DNA from: JBLHZY01 sp050633265
Lineage (GTDB): Bacteria; Pseudomonadota; Alphaproteobacteria; Rhodobacterales; Rhodobacteraceae
NCBI GenBank assembly: GCA_050633265.1
Contig: JBOEGE010000007.1
Location: 62,001-126,000, forward strand
Direction of reading: 5' to 3'
DNA length: 64,000 nt
Below are positions 31,699 to 40,675 of this stretch, piece after piece (within the stretch, counting starts at the first letter, position 1; the number at the start of each line of letters is the position of its first letter). The translations under genes and the position numbers were made by a program. Below the pieces are notes generated by a model that was given only the letters and a program-made list of their open reading frames with translations, did not search any database and was not told the DNA's origin.

Positions 31699-33288
31699 AT
31701 GACCGATCTCTATCCTGTTCGCCGCGCGCTTCTTTCTGTTTCCGATAAGACGGGTCTGATTGATCTGGGCAAGGCGCTGGCGGCGCGCGGGGTTGAATTG
31801 CTCTCAACCGGCGGCTCTGCCAAGGCGCTTCGGGATGCGGGGCTTACGGTAATTGATGTGGCCGATGTGACCGGCTTTCCGGAAATGATGGATGGTCGGG
31901 TCAAAACACTGCACCCCGGTGTGCACGGCGGGTTGCTTGCGCTGCGCGATAATGAGGCGCATTTGGCCGCGATGAAAGAGCACGGGATCGGCGGGATCGA
32001 TCTTTTGGTTGTGAACCTCTATCCGTTTGAAGAAACGGTCGCCAAGGGCGGGGATTACGACGATTGCATCGAGAATATCGATATCGGCGGCCCGGCGATG
32101 ATCCGCGCTGCGGCCAAGAACCACGCATTTGTAAATGTGGTTGTTGATGTTGAAGATTACGCGCCTTTGTTGGTCGAACTCGAAGCCAATGATGGCGCAA
32201 CCCCGCTCGCTTTCCGCCAGAAGCTCGCCCAAACGGCCTATGCGCGCACAGCCGCCTATGACACCGCCGTAAGCACATGGATGGCCAGCGCAATTAATGA
32301 ACCCGCCCCGCGGCGGCGCGCCTTTGCCGGCACATTGGCCCAAACCCTGCGCTATGGTGAGAACCCGCACCAAACAGCCGCCTTCTATACCGATGGATCG
32401 GCCCGCCCCGGCGTGGCCACAGCCAAGCAGCATCAAGGCAAAGAGCTGAGCTTTAACAACATCAATGATACTGACGCGGCCTTTGAATTGGTCGCTGAGT
32501 TTGATCCTGCAAAAGGCCCGGCCTGCGCGATCATCAAACACGCCAATCCTTGCGGGGTTGCCCAAGCGGGAAGCCTTGTTGAGGCTTATAAAGCGGCCTT
32601 TGATTGCGATCGCACATCGGCCTTTGGCGGGATCGTTGCGCTCAATCAACCGCTGGATGCAGCCACCGCCGAAGAGATCACAGCGATCTTTACCGAAGTT
32701 GTGATTGCGCCTGGGGCCAGCGAAGAGGCAATGAGTATTTTTGCCAAGAAAAAGAACCTGCGTTTGCTGACAACGGATGGCTTGCCTGATGTTTTGGCGC
32801 CGGGCCTGACTGTGCGCCAGGTGGCGGGGGGGCTTTTGGTTCAGGATAAAGATGCGGGCTTCATCGGCATGGATGATTTGAAAGTCGTGACCAAAAAAGC
32901 ACCGACGGATGCGCAGATGCGCGATTTGTTGTTTGCTTGGAAAGTTGCCAAACACGTTAAATCCAACGCGATTGTTTATGTGCGCGATGGGGCGACTGTC
33001 GGAGTAGGCGCGGGCCAGATGAGCCGGCTTGATTCTGCACTGATCGCGGCGAAAAAATCCGAGCGGATGGCCGAGGCGATGGGCCTTGATGCGCCGCTCA
33101 CAATCGGCTCGGCTGTGGCGTCAGACGCGTTCTTCCCTTTTGCGGATGGTTTGCTTGAGGCGGCGGCGGCGGGCGCGACATGTGTTATTCAACCCGGCGG
33201 ATCAATGCGCGACGATGAAGTGATCGCTGCGGCCAATGAGGCGGGGCTTGCCATGGTCTTTACCGGCATGCGCCACTTCCGCCACTAG
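31699..33288 (+). CDS. purH: Bifunctional AICAR formyltransferase / IMP cyclohydrolase
   Basis: The protein has 529 residues. The N-terminal IMP cyclohydrolase domain (about 1-150) has RRALLSVSDKTGL, RVKTLHPGVHGG and NIDIGGPAMIRAAAKN. The C-terminal formyltransferase domain has LRYGENPHQTAAFY, KHANPCGVAQ and ending motifs AFFPFADGLLEAAAAGATCVIQPGGSMRDDEV. It carries out the last two steps of IMP synthesis. A 23-nt stretch inside the coding sequence (32733-32755, encoding SIFAKKKN) is nearly identical to the non-coding motif at 15361 and 25941. lspA follows 8 bp after the stop. Confidence 0.97.
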   Translation: MTDLYPVRRALLSVSDKTGLIDLGKALAARGVELLSTGGSAKALRDAGLTVIDVADVTGFPEMMDGRVKTLHPGVHGGLLALRDNEAHLAAMKEHGIGGIDLLVVNLYPFEETVAKGGDYDDCIENIDIGGPAMIRAAAKNHAFVNVVVDVEDYAPLLVELEANDGATPLAFRQKLAQTAYARTAAYDTAVSTWMASAINEPAPRRRAFAGTLAQTLRYGENPHQTAAFYTDGSARPGVATAKQHQGKELSFNNINDTDAAFELVAEFDPAKGPACAIIKHANPCGVAQAGSLVEAYKAAFDCDRTSAFGGIVALNQPLDAATAEEITAIFTEVVIAPGASEEAMSIFAKKKNLRLLTTDGLPDVLAPGLTVRQVAGGLLVQDKDAGFIGMDDLKVVTKKAPTDAQMRDLLFAWKVAKHVKSNAIVYVRDGATVGVGAGQMSRLDSALIAAKKSERMAEAMGLDAPLTIGSAVASDAFFPFADGLLEAAAAGATCVIQPGGSMRDDEVIAAANEAGLAMVFTGMRHFRH

Positions 33289-33296
33289 GGGCTGAT

Positions 33297-33767
33297 ATGC
33301 GCGCGCTTGGCATAACCGCAGTTGCGACATTCGCGATTGATCAGCTGTCTAAGGCTGTGGTTGTGCATGGGCTCAATTTGATCTCGGTTGGCGAAATCTC
33401 TGTTTGGCCGCCCTTTTTGATGTTTCGGATGGCGTGGAACGAGGGGATCAATTTTGGCCTTTTCTCTAGCGCCGCAGATATTATGCGTTGGGTCTTGATA
33501 GCATTGGCGCTGGTCATTTCGGTTTTGGTTTTCAACTGGATCCGCAAAGAAGCGCCCGGGCGCTGGGGCTTGATTGCGGGCGGATTGCTGATCGGTGGGG
33601 CGCTTGGCAATGTGATTGACCGGGTGATTTACGGGGCCGTGGCGGATTTTCTCAACATGTCTTGTTGCGGCATTTCCAACCCGTTTTCGTTTAACGTGGC
33701 CGATATCGCTATTTTCGCCGGCGCTTTTGGGCTTATTCTGTTTACGGGTGGCAAAAAGGCCGCGTGA
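33297..33767 (+). CDS. lspA: Lipoprotein signal peptidase (signal peptidase II)
   Basis: The protein has 156 residues, four membrane segments and the two catalytic aspartates of signal peptidase II: Asp108 in GGALGNVIDRVIYG and Asp136 in FNVADIAIF. It cleaves the signal peptide before the acylated Cys of lipoproteins in the inner membrane. The spacing to purH is 8 bp, so co-transcription is very likely. The next gene encodes a lipoprotein (DUF3035), and two other lipoprotein-related genes in the window (lolA and the transglycosylase lipoprotein) lie elsewhere. Confidence 0.95.
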   Translation: MRALGITAVATFAIDQLSKAVVVHGLNLISVGEISVWPPFLMFRMAWNEGINFGLFSSAADIMRWVLIALALVISVLVFNWIRKEAPGRWGLIAGGLLIGGALGNVIDRVIYGAVADFLNMSCCGISNPFSFNVADIAIFAGAFGLILFTGGKKAA

Positions 33768-33825
33768 CGGCTGCGCTTAGATCGGGTAAACACAGCAAAA
33801 CACCATGTGGGTGAGGGAGGCTTGA

Positions 33826-34353
33826 ATGCGGGCAGGTCTGGTAAAAGCGGGCAGTATCTTGGCAGTATCTTTGATGCTGGCAGGCTGTAGCGGTGGCAAA
33901 GCGCCCCGTTTGATGCCGTTTTCGGGCGGCACTGGGCCGGATGAATTTGCCATCGTTCCCAACAAACCGCTGGAAGAGCCCAAAAGCTATACCGAACTGC
34001 CAGAGCCAACACCGGGCGCAAAAAACCTCGTTGATCCAACCCCAAATGAAGATGCGGTTGTTGCGCTTGGGGGGCGTGCCTCTGCGCTCAATAAATCCGG
34101 CACAGAGGGCGGTATTGTGAACTATGCCAGCCGTTATGGCCGCGACGACAATGTGCGCGCTGATCTGGCCGAAAACGATCTGGCCTTTCGTAAGCGCAAC
34201 AAATCCGGCCTGCTTGATCGCCTCTTTGGGCGCAATATTTATCAGCAGGTCTATAAGCGCGAACGCCTTGATGCGCATGCCGAACAGCGCCGTTTGCGCC
34301 GCTCAGGCGTGCTGACCCCAACATCGCCACCCGAAGGCCATTCCGATCAATAA
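33826..34353 (+). CDS. DUF3035 lipoprotein
   Basis: This 175-residue protein has a lipoprotein signal peptide with lipobox LAGC and the modified Cys at residue 21 (ILAVSLMLAGCSGG). The mature part is polar and proline-rich near the start (DEFAIVPNKPLEEPKSYTELPEPTPG), matching the DUF3035 family, whose function is unknown. The C-terminal half (LLDRLFGRNIYQQVYKRERLDAHAEQRRLR) is basic and helical. Residue +2 after the Cys is Ser, which favours outer-membrane sorting by Lol. It follows lspA by 58 bp and precedes the M16 pair. Confidence 0.85.
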   Translation: MRAGLVKAGSILAVSLMLAGCSGGKAPRLMPFSGGTGPDEFAIVPNKPLEEPKSYTELPEPTPGAKNLVDPTPNEDAVVALGGRASALNKSGTEGGIVNYASRYGRDDNVRADLAENDLAFRKRNKSGLLDRLFGRNIYQQVYKRERLDAHAEQRRLRRSGVLTPTSPPEGHSDQ

Positions 34354-34436
34354 CGCCTGCTCACGCTTGCGTATGGCGGGTTGAACTCCGCGCCAAAAGG
34401 CGTAGCTGTAAGCGTGTAAATTGCCCAAGGATAGCC

Positions 34437-35798
34437 ATGCCCCGTTTGTTGCGCGCGCTCATACTCGCCCCGTTGATTGCCCTTACAGCCCCTTTGGCAC
34501 AGGCGGCTGAGATAAGCGCCTTTTCGCTGGAGAACGGCATGGATGTGGTGGTGATTGAGGATCACCGCGCGCCCGTTGTTGTTCATATGGTTTGGTACCG
34601 CGTGGGTGCTGCGGATGAGGCGCCGGGCAAATCGGGCATCGCGCATTTCCTTGAACACCTGATGTTTAAGGGCACCGATGATATCGAGCCGGGCGAATTT
34701 TCCGCCACGATCACGCGCAATGGCGGCTCGGATAACGCCTTCACATCAAATGATTATACGGGCTACTTTCAGCGCATCGCCGCAGATCGTCTTGAGCTGA
34801 TGATGCAGCTTGAAAGCGACCGGATGCGTGATCTTGAGATGACCGTTGAGGATGTCGAAACCGAGCGCGATGTTGTTCTGGAAGAGCGCAACATGCGCAC
34901 CGAAAACGATCCCGGCGCGATCTTCGGCGAACAGCGCGACGCGGCCCAATACATGAACCATCCCTACGGTATCCCGGTGATCGGCTGGAAACATGAGGTC
35001 AGCGCGCTGACCCGCGAGGATGCCTTTGAGTTTTACCGCCGCTATTACGCGCCCAACAATGCGATCCTGATCATCGCAGGCGATGTCACCCCTGATGAAG
35101 TGCGCGCGCTGGCAAATCAATATTACGGCCCGCTGGAGCCTTCCGAAAACCTGCCCCCGCGCATCCGCCCAACAGAGCCGCCCCAGCTTGCTGAGCGCCG
35201 CCTCACCTATACCGATCCGCGCGTCGCTCAGCCCTATGTGATCCGCACCTATCTCGCGCCCGAGCGCAACGCTGGCGATCAAAAAGAGGCCGCAGCGCTT
35301 ACCATGCTGGCCGAGCTTCTGGGCGGCTCGCCCACAACTTCCGTGCTTGGCCGCAAGCTGCAATTTGAAGAGCAAAAGGCGCTTTATGCTTCAGCGTTTT
35401 ATTCCGGCACCTCGCTCGATAAGACGACCTTCGGGCTTTATATCGTGCCCGTTCCCGGCGTTGATCTGGCGGCGGGCGAAGCAGCCCTTGATGCAGCCAT
35501 CGCGGAATTCATCGAAGAGGGTGTTGATGAGGCGCAATTTGCCCGCGTGAAGATGCAGCTGCGCGCCTCGCTGATCTATGCCGATGACAATGTCGATGGG
35601 ATCGCGCGCCGCTACGGGGCCGGGCTGACCTCGGGCCTCACGCTTGAAGATATCGCTGAATGGCCCGCAATTCTTGAGGCTGTCACAGCCGAGGATGTCA
35701 TCGCCGCCGCGCGTAAAATCTTTGACAAATCCAATGCAGTAACGGGCTGGCTCCAAGCGCCTGCACCCGATGCACAAGCCGCGGAGGCAAGCCAATGA
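34437..35798 (+). CDS. M16-family zinc metallopeptidase, catalytic type
   Basis: The protein has 453 residues and a Sec signal peptide (MPRLLRALILAPLIALTAP, cleavage near AQAA), so it is periplasmic. The inverted zinc motif HxxEH is intact as HFLEH (His70, Glu73, His74), followed by LMFKGT. The second zinc-ligand glutamate is expected in ETERDVVLEERNMRTEND. The peptidase has the usual two M16 halves. It is the first of an overlapping pair with a partner that lacks the zinc motif, like the alpha/beta subunits of mitochondrial processing peptidase. The substrate is unknown. The 83-nt spacer upstream can fold into a long-range stem. Confidence 0.92.
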   Translation: MPRLLRALILAPLIALTAPLAQAAEISAFSLENGMDVVVIEDHRAPVVVHMVWYRVGAADEAPGKSGIAHFLEHLMFKGTDDIEPGEFSATITRNGGSDNAFTSNDYTGYFQRIAADRLELMMQLESDRMRDLEMTVEDVETERDVVLEERNMRTENDPGAIFGEQRDAAQYMNHPYGIPVIGWKHEVSALTREDAFEFYRRYYAPNNAILIIAGDVTPDEVRALANQYYGPLEPSENLPPRIRPTEPPQLAERRLTYTDPRVAQPYVIRTYLAPERNAGDQKEAAALTMLAELLGGSPTTSVLGRKLQFEEQKALYASAFYSGTSLDKTTFGLYIVPVPGVDLAAGEAALDAAIAEFIEEGVDEAQFARVKMQLRASLIYADDNVDGIARRYGAGLTSGLTLEDIAEWPAILEAVTAEDVIAAARKIFDKSNAVTGWLQAPAPDAQAAEASQ

Positions 35799-37120
35799 CC
35801 CCGTTTCGCATGATCCGCAATGCCGCAATTCTGCTTATGGCTCTCGCCCTCACCACTCCCGTTCAAGCCGCCGTTGAAATCCAAGAAGTGACCTCCCCCG
35901 GCGGCCTTTCTGCTTGGCTCACCGAAGAGCATTCAATCCCTTTCGTGGCGCTTGAATTGCGCTTCAAAGGCGGCGCTTCGCTGGATCCAAAAGGCGCGCG
36001 CGGGGCGATCAGTTTGATGACAGCGCTCCTAGAGGAAGGCGCAGGCGATCTTGATGCCCAAGGCTTTGCCACGGCCAAAGAGGCGCTTGCCGCCAGCTTC
36101 TCGTTTGACAGCAGCAATGACGCGCTTTCCATCTCGGCCCGCTTTCTAACCGAGAACCGCGATGAAGCCATCGCCCTGCTGAAATCTGCCCTCACAGAGC
36201 CGCGCTTTGACCCGGACGCAATCGAGCGCGTGCGCGGGCAAATCCTCTCAATCCTGCGCTCAAATGAAACCGATCCGGGCAAGATCGCGAGCAAAGCATT
36301 TGATGCCCTCACATGGGCCGATCACCCCTATGAAACCAATGAATTGGGCACATTGCAAAGCGCCGCCGCCCTGACCCGCGAGGATATCCTTGCCGCCCAT
36401 AAAGCGAGCCTTGCGCGCGATCGCGTCTATATTTCCGCTGTCGGCGATATCACCCCGGCCGAGCTTGGCGCATTGATGGATACATTGCTTGGCGATCTCC
36501 CCGAAACCGGCGCGCCGCAAGTTGGCGATGCTGAATTTGAGCTCACCGGCGGCCTCACGGTGATCCCATTTGAAACCCCGCAATCCGTGGCGCTCTTTGG
36601 CCATGCGGGCATCCCCTTTGATGATCCCGATTTCATCCCCGCCTATATCTTGATGGAAGTCTTTGGCGGCGGCGCGGAATCCCGGCTCAACGCGGAGGTG
36701 CGCGAAAAGCGCGGGCTGACCTATGGGATCGGAACTTATCTGTCCTCGGCCCTCTACGGCAATATGATCATCGGGCAGTTTGCCTCGGCAAATGCGCGCA
36801 TGGCCGAAGGGATCGAAGTTGTCCGCGCCGAGTGGGCCAAGATCGCCGAAAGCGGTCTGACCGAGCAGGAATTGGCCGATGCCAAGCTCTATCTCACCGG
36901 CGCTTACCCGCTGCGGTTTGATAGCAACGCCGCGATCGCCAATATCATGGCCGGCATGCAATTTCGCGGCCAGTCGCGCGATTATATCGCAACCCGCAAC
37001 GACAAAGTGAATGCGGTTACGCTTGAAGAGATCAACCGCGTCGCCAAGCGGATTTTTCATCCCGAAGGGCTGCATTTCGTCGTGGTTGGGCAGCCCGAGG
37101 GCCTGATAAGCAATCCCTAA
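35795..37120 (+). CDS. M16-family protein, non-catalytic partner
   Basis: This 441-residue protein has a signal peptide (MIRNAAILLMALALTTPVQAA) and the M16 fold. At the position of HxxEH it has MTALLEEGAGD, so the zinc-binding histidines are missing. A glycine-rich loop characteristic of regulatory subunits is visible as FGGGAESRLNAEVREKRGLTYG. Its start overlaps the stop of the catalytic partner (ATGA), indicating coupled translation and probable heterodimer formation in the periplasm. mutL starts 45 bp downstream. Confidence 0.9.
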   Translation: MTPFRMIRNAAILLMALALTTPVQAAVEIQEVTSPGGLSAWLTEEHSIPFVALELRFKGGASLDPKGARGAISLMTALLEEGAGDLDAQGFATAKEALAASFSFDSSNDALSISARFLTENRDEAIALLKSALTEPRFDPDAIERVRGQILSILRSNETDPGKIASKAFDALTWADHPYETNELGTLQSAAALTREDILAAHKASLARDRVYISAVGDITPAELGALMDTLLGDLPETGAPQVGDAEFELTGGLTVIPFETPQSVALFGHAGIPFDDPDFIPAYILMEVFGGGAESRLNAEVREKRGLTYGIGTYLSSALYGNMIIGQFASANARMAEGIEVVRAEWAKIAESGLTEQELADAKLYLTGAYPLRFDSNAAIANIMAGMQFRGQSRDYIATRNDKVNAVTLEEINRVAKRIFHPEGLHFVVVGQPEGLISNP

Positions 37121-37165
37121 GATCGCCATAGTCGAATCGGGGCGCATCATGCTAATTCTAGGGGT

Positions 37166-39037
37166 ATGTCAGCACCAAACCCCAAGATAAGCGATCCAAG
37201 CGCCGGAAATCGCCCCATTATCCGCCAGTTGGATGAAGCCGCAATCAATCGCATTGCCGCTGGTGAAGTGGTTGAACGGCCCGCCTCGGCCGTCAAAGAA
37301 CTCGTTGAAAACGCGATTGATGCAGGTGCAAAACGCATCGACATTACTATCGCGGACGGTGGCAAAACCCTGATCCGCGTGCGCGATGATGGCTGCGGGA
37401 TGAGCGCGGATGATCTGCCGCTCGCCCTGTCGCGCCATGCAACCTCCAAGATCGACGGCTCTGATCTTTTGGCAATTCATACCTTCGGATTTCGCGGCGA
37501 AGCGCTGCCCTCATTGGGCGCGGTTGGCCGCCTCACCATTACCTCGCGCGCAGAAGGCTCAGAGGGCTGCACCATCACTATCGCGGGGGGCCAAGCTTCC
37601 CAAGTGCGCCCTGCCGCCCATTCCGCCGGAACAATCATCGAGCTGCGCGATCTGTTCTATGCAACGCCCGCGCGGCTAAAATTCCTGCGCTCTGATCGGG
37701 CCGAGAACCAAGCGATTGGCGATGTGGTCAAACGCCTCGCCATGGCCGAGCCCTTCGTGAGCTTTACTCTGCGAGATATTTCCGGCGGCGGCGAAGGGCG
37801 GATTACCTTTCGCGCCGATGCTGAAACTGGCGATATGTTTGAGGCGCTGCATGGGCGGCTCGCCTGCGTCCTTGGGCGTGAGTTTGCGGAAAATGCGCTC
37901 CAAATTGATGCCGAGCGAGAGGGGCTGCATCTTACCGGTTATGCCGCTCTGCCGACCTATTCACGCGGCTCTTCGGTGGCGCAATATCTCTATGTAAATG
38001 GCCGGCCGGTGCGAGATAAGCTTTTGGTCGGCGCGCTGCGCGGGGCCTATTTCGATTTTCTCAGCCGCGATCGACATCCCGCCGCTTGCCTCTTTATTGA
38101 TTGCGATCCGCATCTTGTCGATGTCAACGTTCACCCGGCCAAATCCGAGGTCCGGTTTCGCGAACCTGGGCTTGCACGCGGGCTGATCGTTTCCGCTCTG
38201 CGCCATGCTTTGGCCGGGGCAGGGCACCGCGCCTCAAGCACTGTCGCGGATGCAACTTTGGGCGCGTTTCGCCCCGAACAAACCACGCCGCGCATCTATC
38301 AAATGGATCGCCCAAGCGCAGGCGCGTTGCACGCAAGCTTCGCCGCCCAAGCGCCCAATCCGGCGCAGGCGCCAAGCGGCTTTGCCGAATTCGCCGGTGA
38401 TTACTCGGCAAGGGTAGAGCCGGTTTTTGAGGCCCCAGATACCCCATCTTATGAAGCGCTCCCCTTGGGGGCCGCCCGCGCGCAGATCCATGAAAACTAT
38501 ATCGTGGCGCAAACCGAAACAGGCATGATCCTCGTTGATCAACACGCCGCGCATGAGCGCCTCGTCTATGAAAAGCTCAAGCGCCAAATGGCTGAAAATG
38601 GCGTCGCTGCGCAGGCTTTGCTCATCCCTGAAATCGTCGAGCTCAGCGATAGCGATGCGGCGCGCCTTCTGGAATTTGCCGATGAGCTTGCCCGCCTTGG
38701 CCTGACGATCGAGCCCTTCGGCGGCGGGGCAATTGCCGTGCGCGAAACCCCTGCAATTCTGGGCGAAATCAACGCAGGCGCGATGCTGCACGACATCCTT
38801 GATGAGCTGGCCGATCAGGGCGAAAGCCTTTCCGTTCAGGCGCGTATTGAGGCTGTGCTGAGCCGCGTTGCCTGCCATGGCTCGATCCGCTCCGGGCGGC
38901 GCATGCAGGCCCCTGAGATGAACGCCCTCCTGCGCGAAATGGAAGCCACGCCCCATTCGGGCCAATGCAATCACGGCCGCCCAACATATGTCGAGCTGCG
39001 CCTCGCGGATATCGAACGGCTCTTTGGGCGCACATGA
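37166..39037 (+). CDS. mutL: DNA mismatch repair protein MutL
   Basis: The protein has 623 residues. The N-terminal GHKL ATPase shows IAAGEVVERPASAVKELVENAIDAGA, RDDGCGMSADDL and ATSKI, then TFGFRGEALPS. The C-terminal domain carries the endonuclease motif DQHAAHERLVYE, with further metal-site segments ACHGSIRSG and GQCNHGRPT. This is therefore an endonuclease-type MutL, as expected for bacteria lacking MutH. The linker (about 335-435) is Ala/Pro-rich. The stop overlaps the rmuC start by four bases (ATGA). The ribosome binding site is poor: AGGGG lies only one base from the ATG. Confidence 0.96.
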   Translation: MSAPNPKISDPSAGNRPIIRQLDEAAINRIAAGEVVERPASAVKELVENAIDAGAKRIDITIADGGKTLIRVRDDGCGMSADDLPLALSRHATSKIDGSDLLAIHTFGFRGEALPSLGAVGRLTITSRAEGSEGCTITIAGGQASQVRPAAHSAGTIIELRDLFYATPARLKFLRSDRAENQAIGDVVKRLAMAEPFVSFTLRDISGGGEGRITFRADAETGDMFEALHGRLACVLGREFAENALQIDAEREGLHLTGYAALPTYSRGSSVAQYLYVNGRPVRDKLLVGALRGAYFDFLSRDRHPAACLFIDCDPHLVDVNVHPAKSEVRFREPGLARGLIVSALRHALAGAGHRASSTVADATLGAFRPEQTTPRIYQMDRPSAGALHASFAAQAPNPAQAPSGFAEFAGDYSARVEPVFEAPDTPSYEALPLGAARAQIHENYIVAQTETGMILVDQHAAHERLVYEKLKRQMAENGVAAQALLIPEIVELSDSDAARLLEFADELARLGLTIEPFGGGAIAVRETPAILGEINAGAMLHDILDELADQGESLSVQARIEAVLSRVACHGSIRSGRRMQAPEMNALLREMEATPHSGQCNHGRPTYVELRLADIERLFGRT

Positions 39038-40275
39038 TGGAGAGCACTGATTTCACCCTCTCGCTCAGCGATCCGCTAACGCTTGCAGCCCTCATCGCGG
39101 GCGCGGCGATTCTGCTGATCTTGATCCTCGTGATCCTAGGGCTGCGCGCCTCGGCGAAGGCGGCAAATATGGCCGCGCCACTTATTTATCAGATGAATGA
39201 TCTGGGCCGCGCGGTGCAGTCTTTGGGCGCTGGTCAAGAGCAACTTGGCGGCGGTTTGCGCGCCGTTTCAGATGCGCAAACCACGGGCCAAAGCCAGATG
39301 ATGCAGACGATGGAAATGCGCCTTGCCGCCGTGACCCAACAGATGAACGACCGCTTGCATGAAAACGCGATGAAATCCGCGCGCTCGCTTTCCGAGATGC
39401 AAGAGCAGATGAAAACCGTGCTGACCGGCGGCTCTGAAAAGACGACGAAATCCTTGACCGAACTCCAAGAACGCCTCGCCACGATTGACCGCGCCCAGAC
39501 CAATATCGAGAAACTTTCCAGCGATGTGCTCAGCCTTCAGGACATCCTTTCCAACAAACAAACCCGCGGCGCCTTTGGCGAAATTCAGCTCAATGATATC
39601 GTCTCCAAAGCCCTGCCAAAAGACAGCTATGCCCTGCAAGCCACGCTCTCAAACGGCAAGCGCGCCGATTGCTTGATCCACCTGCCCAATCCGCCGGGAC
39701 CCATTGTTATTGATAGCAAATTCCCGCTTGAGGCCTATGAAGCCCTGCGCCGCGCCGAAACCCCTGAGCAGAAAAATCAGGCCGCTCAACTGCTGCGCCA
39801 AGCTGTGCGCACGCATATCAAAGCGATCTCGGAGCGCTATATAATTGAGGGCGAAACAGCCGATGGCGCGCTGATGTTTCTGCCCTCCGAGGCGGTCTAT
39901 GCTGAGCTCCACGCAAACTTCCCAGAGGTCGTGCGCGATGGGTTTCATGCCAAAGTCTGGATCGTTTCTCCAACGACCTGCATGGCAACGCTCAACACAA
40001 TGCGCGCGATCCTCAAAGATGCCCGCATGCGCGAACAGGCCGGTGCCATCCGCAAAACGCTTAAGATGTTGCACCGCGATGTTGAGATCGTTGTTGCGCG
40101 TGTTGGCAAGCTCGATACGCATTTTCGCCAAGCGCGCGATGATCTTGATGGGATCACAACGGCGGCCGAGCGCGCCGGGAAACGGGCCGAGCGGCTTGAT
40201 AACTTTGATTTTGAAGAACTCGCGCCCGAGGTTGATCCCGTCGTTGTTCCGCTAACGCCGCCAAAGGCGCCTTAA
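39034..40275 (+). CDS. rmuC: DNA recombination protein RmuC
   Basis: The 413-residue protein has an N-terminal membrane helix (LTLAALIAGAAILLILILVILG, within about 11-36). A long coiled-coil region (about 45-160) follows, then the RmuC nuclease-like core with RGAFGEIQLNDIVSKALP, ADCLIHLPNPPGPIVIDSKFPLEAYE and DGALMFLPSEAVYAELH. RmuC limits DNA inversions at short inverted repeats in E. coli and is a predicted endonuclease. The start overlaps the mutL stop (ATGA), so the two genome-maintenance genes are translated together. ATG 39037 is an equally possible start one codon later. Confidence 0.92.
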   Translation: MMESTDFTLSLSDPLTLAALIAGAAILLILILVILGLRASAKAANMAAPLIYQMNDLGRAVQSLGAGQEQLGGGLRAVSDAQTTGQSQMMQTMEMRLAAVTQQMNDRLHENAMKSARSLSEMQEQMKTVLTGGSEKTTKSLTELQERLATIDRAQTNIEKLSSDVLSLQDILSNKQTRGAFGEIQLNDIVSKALPKDSYALQATLSNGKRADCLIHLPNPPGPIVIDSKFPLEAYEALRRAETPEQKNQAAQLLRQAVRTHIKAISERYIIEGETADGALMFLPSEAVYAELHANFPEVVRDGFHAKVWIVSPTTCMATLNTMRAILKDARMREQAGAIRKTLKMLHRDVEIVVARVGKLDTHFRQARDDLDGITTAAERAGKRAERLDNFDFEELAPEVDPVVVPLTPPKAP

Positions 40276-40348
40276 GGGGCATTTGATCCAAATCAGTGTC
40301 GGCTCTGCGGTTTGCCCTAAGTTTGTGGAAAACCAAAGGAGCGAACAG

Positions 40349-40675
40349 ATGCTAGAAATCAGCCCGCGCAAAGTTGCCTATGTCATCCTCCAAGCGCGCG
40401 AAATGCATGCGGCGAAGAGCGAACTGTCGGCCTTTATCAGAGGCCTGAATACCGATGAACAAGCCGCCCTTGTTGCTGTGATGTGGATCGGGCGCGATAC
40501 TTATGACGCCGCCGATTTAGACGAGGCCATGGCCACAGCGCGCGAAGAAGCGACGATCCCCACAGAAGAATATCTGCTCGGTGTGCCCTTGCTTTCTGAC
40601 TACCTGGAAGAGGGGTTAGAAAAGCTTGGCATTGATCCTAGCGATGATGAGGATGATCTTCTCGCCCATCATTAA
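40349..40675 (+). CDS. DUF3775 domain protein
   Basis: This acidic protein has 108 residues: LEISPRKVAYVILQAREMHAAKSE, then FIRGLNTDEQAALVAVMWIGRDTYD and a C-terminal PLLSDYLEEGLEKLGIDPSDDEDD. It matches DUF3775, an alphaproteobacterial family of unknown function. The start at 40349 has AAAGGAG 7-8 bases upstream, among the best ribosome binding sites in the window, suggesting strong expression. The last four bases overlap the end of the convergent saccharopine dehydrogenase gene. No signal peptide or membrane helix. Confidence 0.82.
   Translation: MLEISPRKVAYVILQAREMHAAKSELSAFIRGLNTDEQAALVAVMWIGRDTYDAADLDEAMATAREEATIPTEEYLLGVPLLSDYLEEGLEKLGIDPSDDEDDLLAHH

Noticed and set aside
38234..38974. 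A 246-codon minus-strand frame opposite mutL, and similar long frames opposite purH, pnp and the acyl-CoA ligase
   Set aside because: High-GC third positions create long open frames on the opposite strand. None has a start site or recognisable protein.
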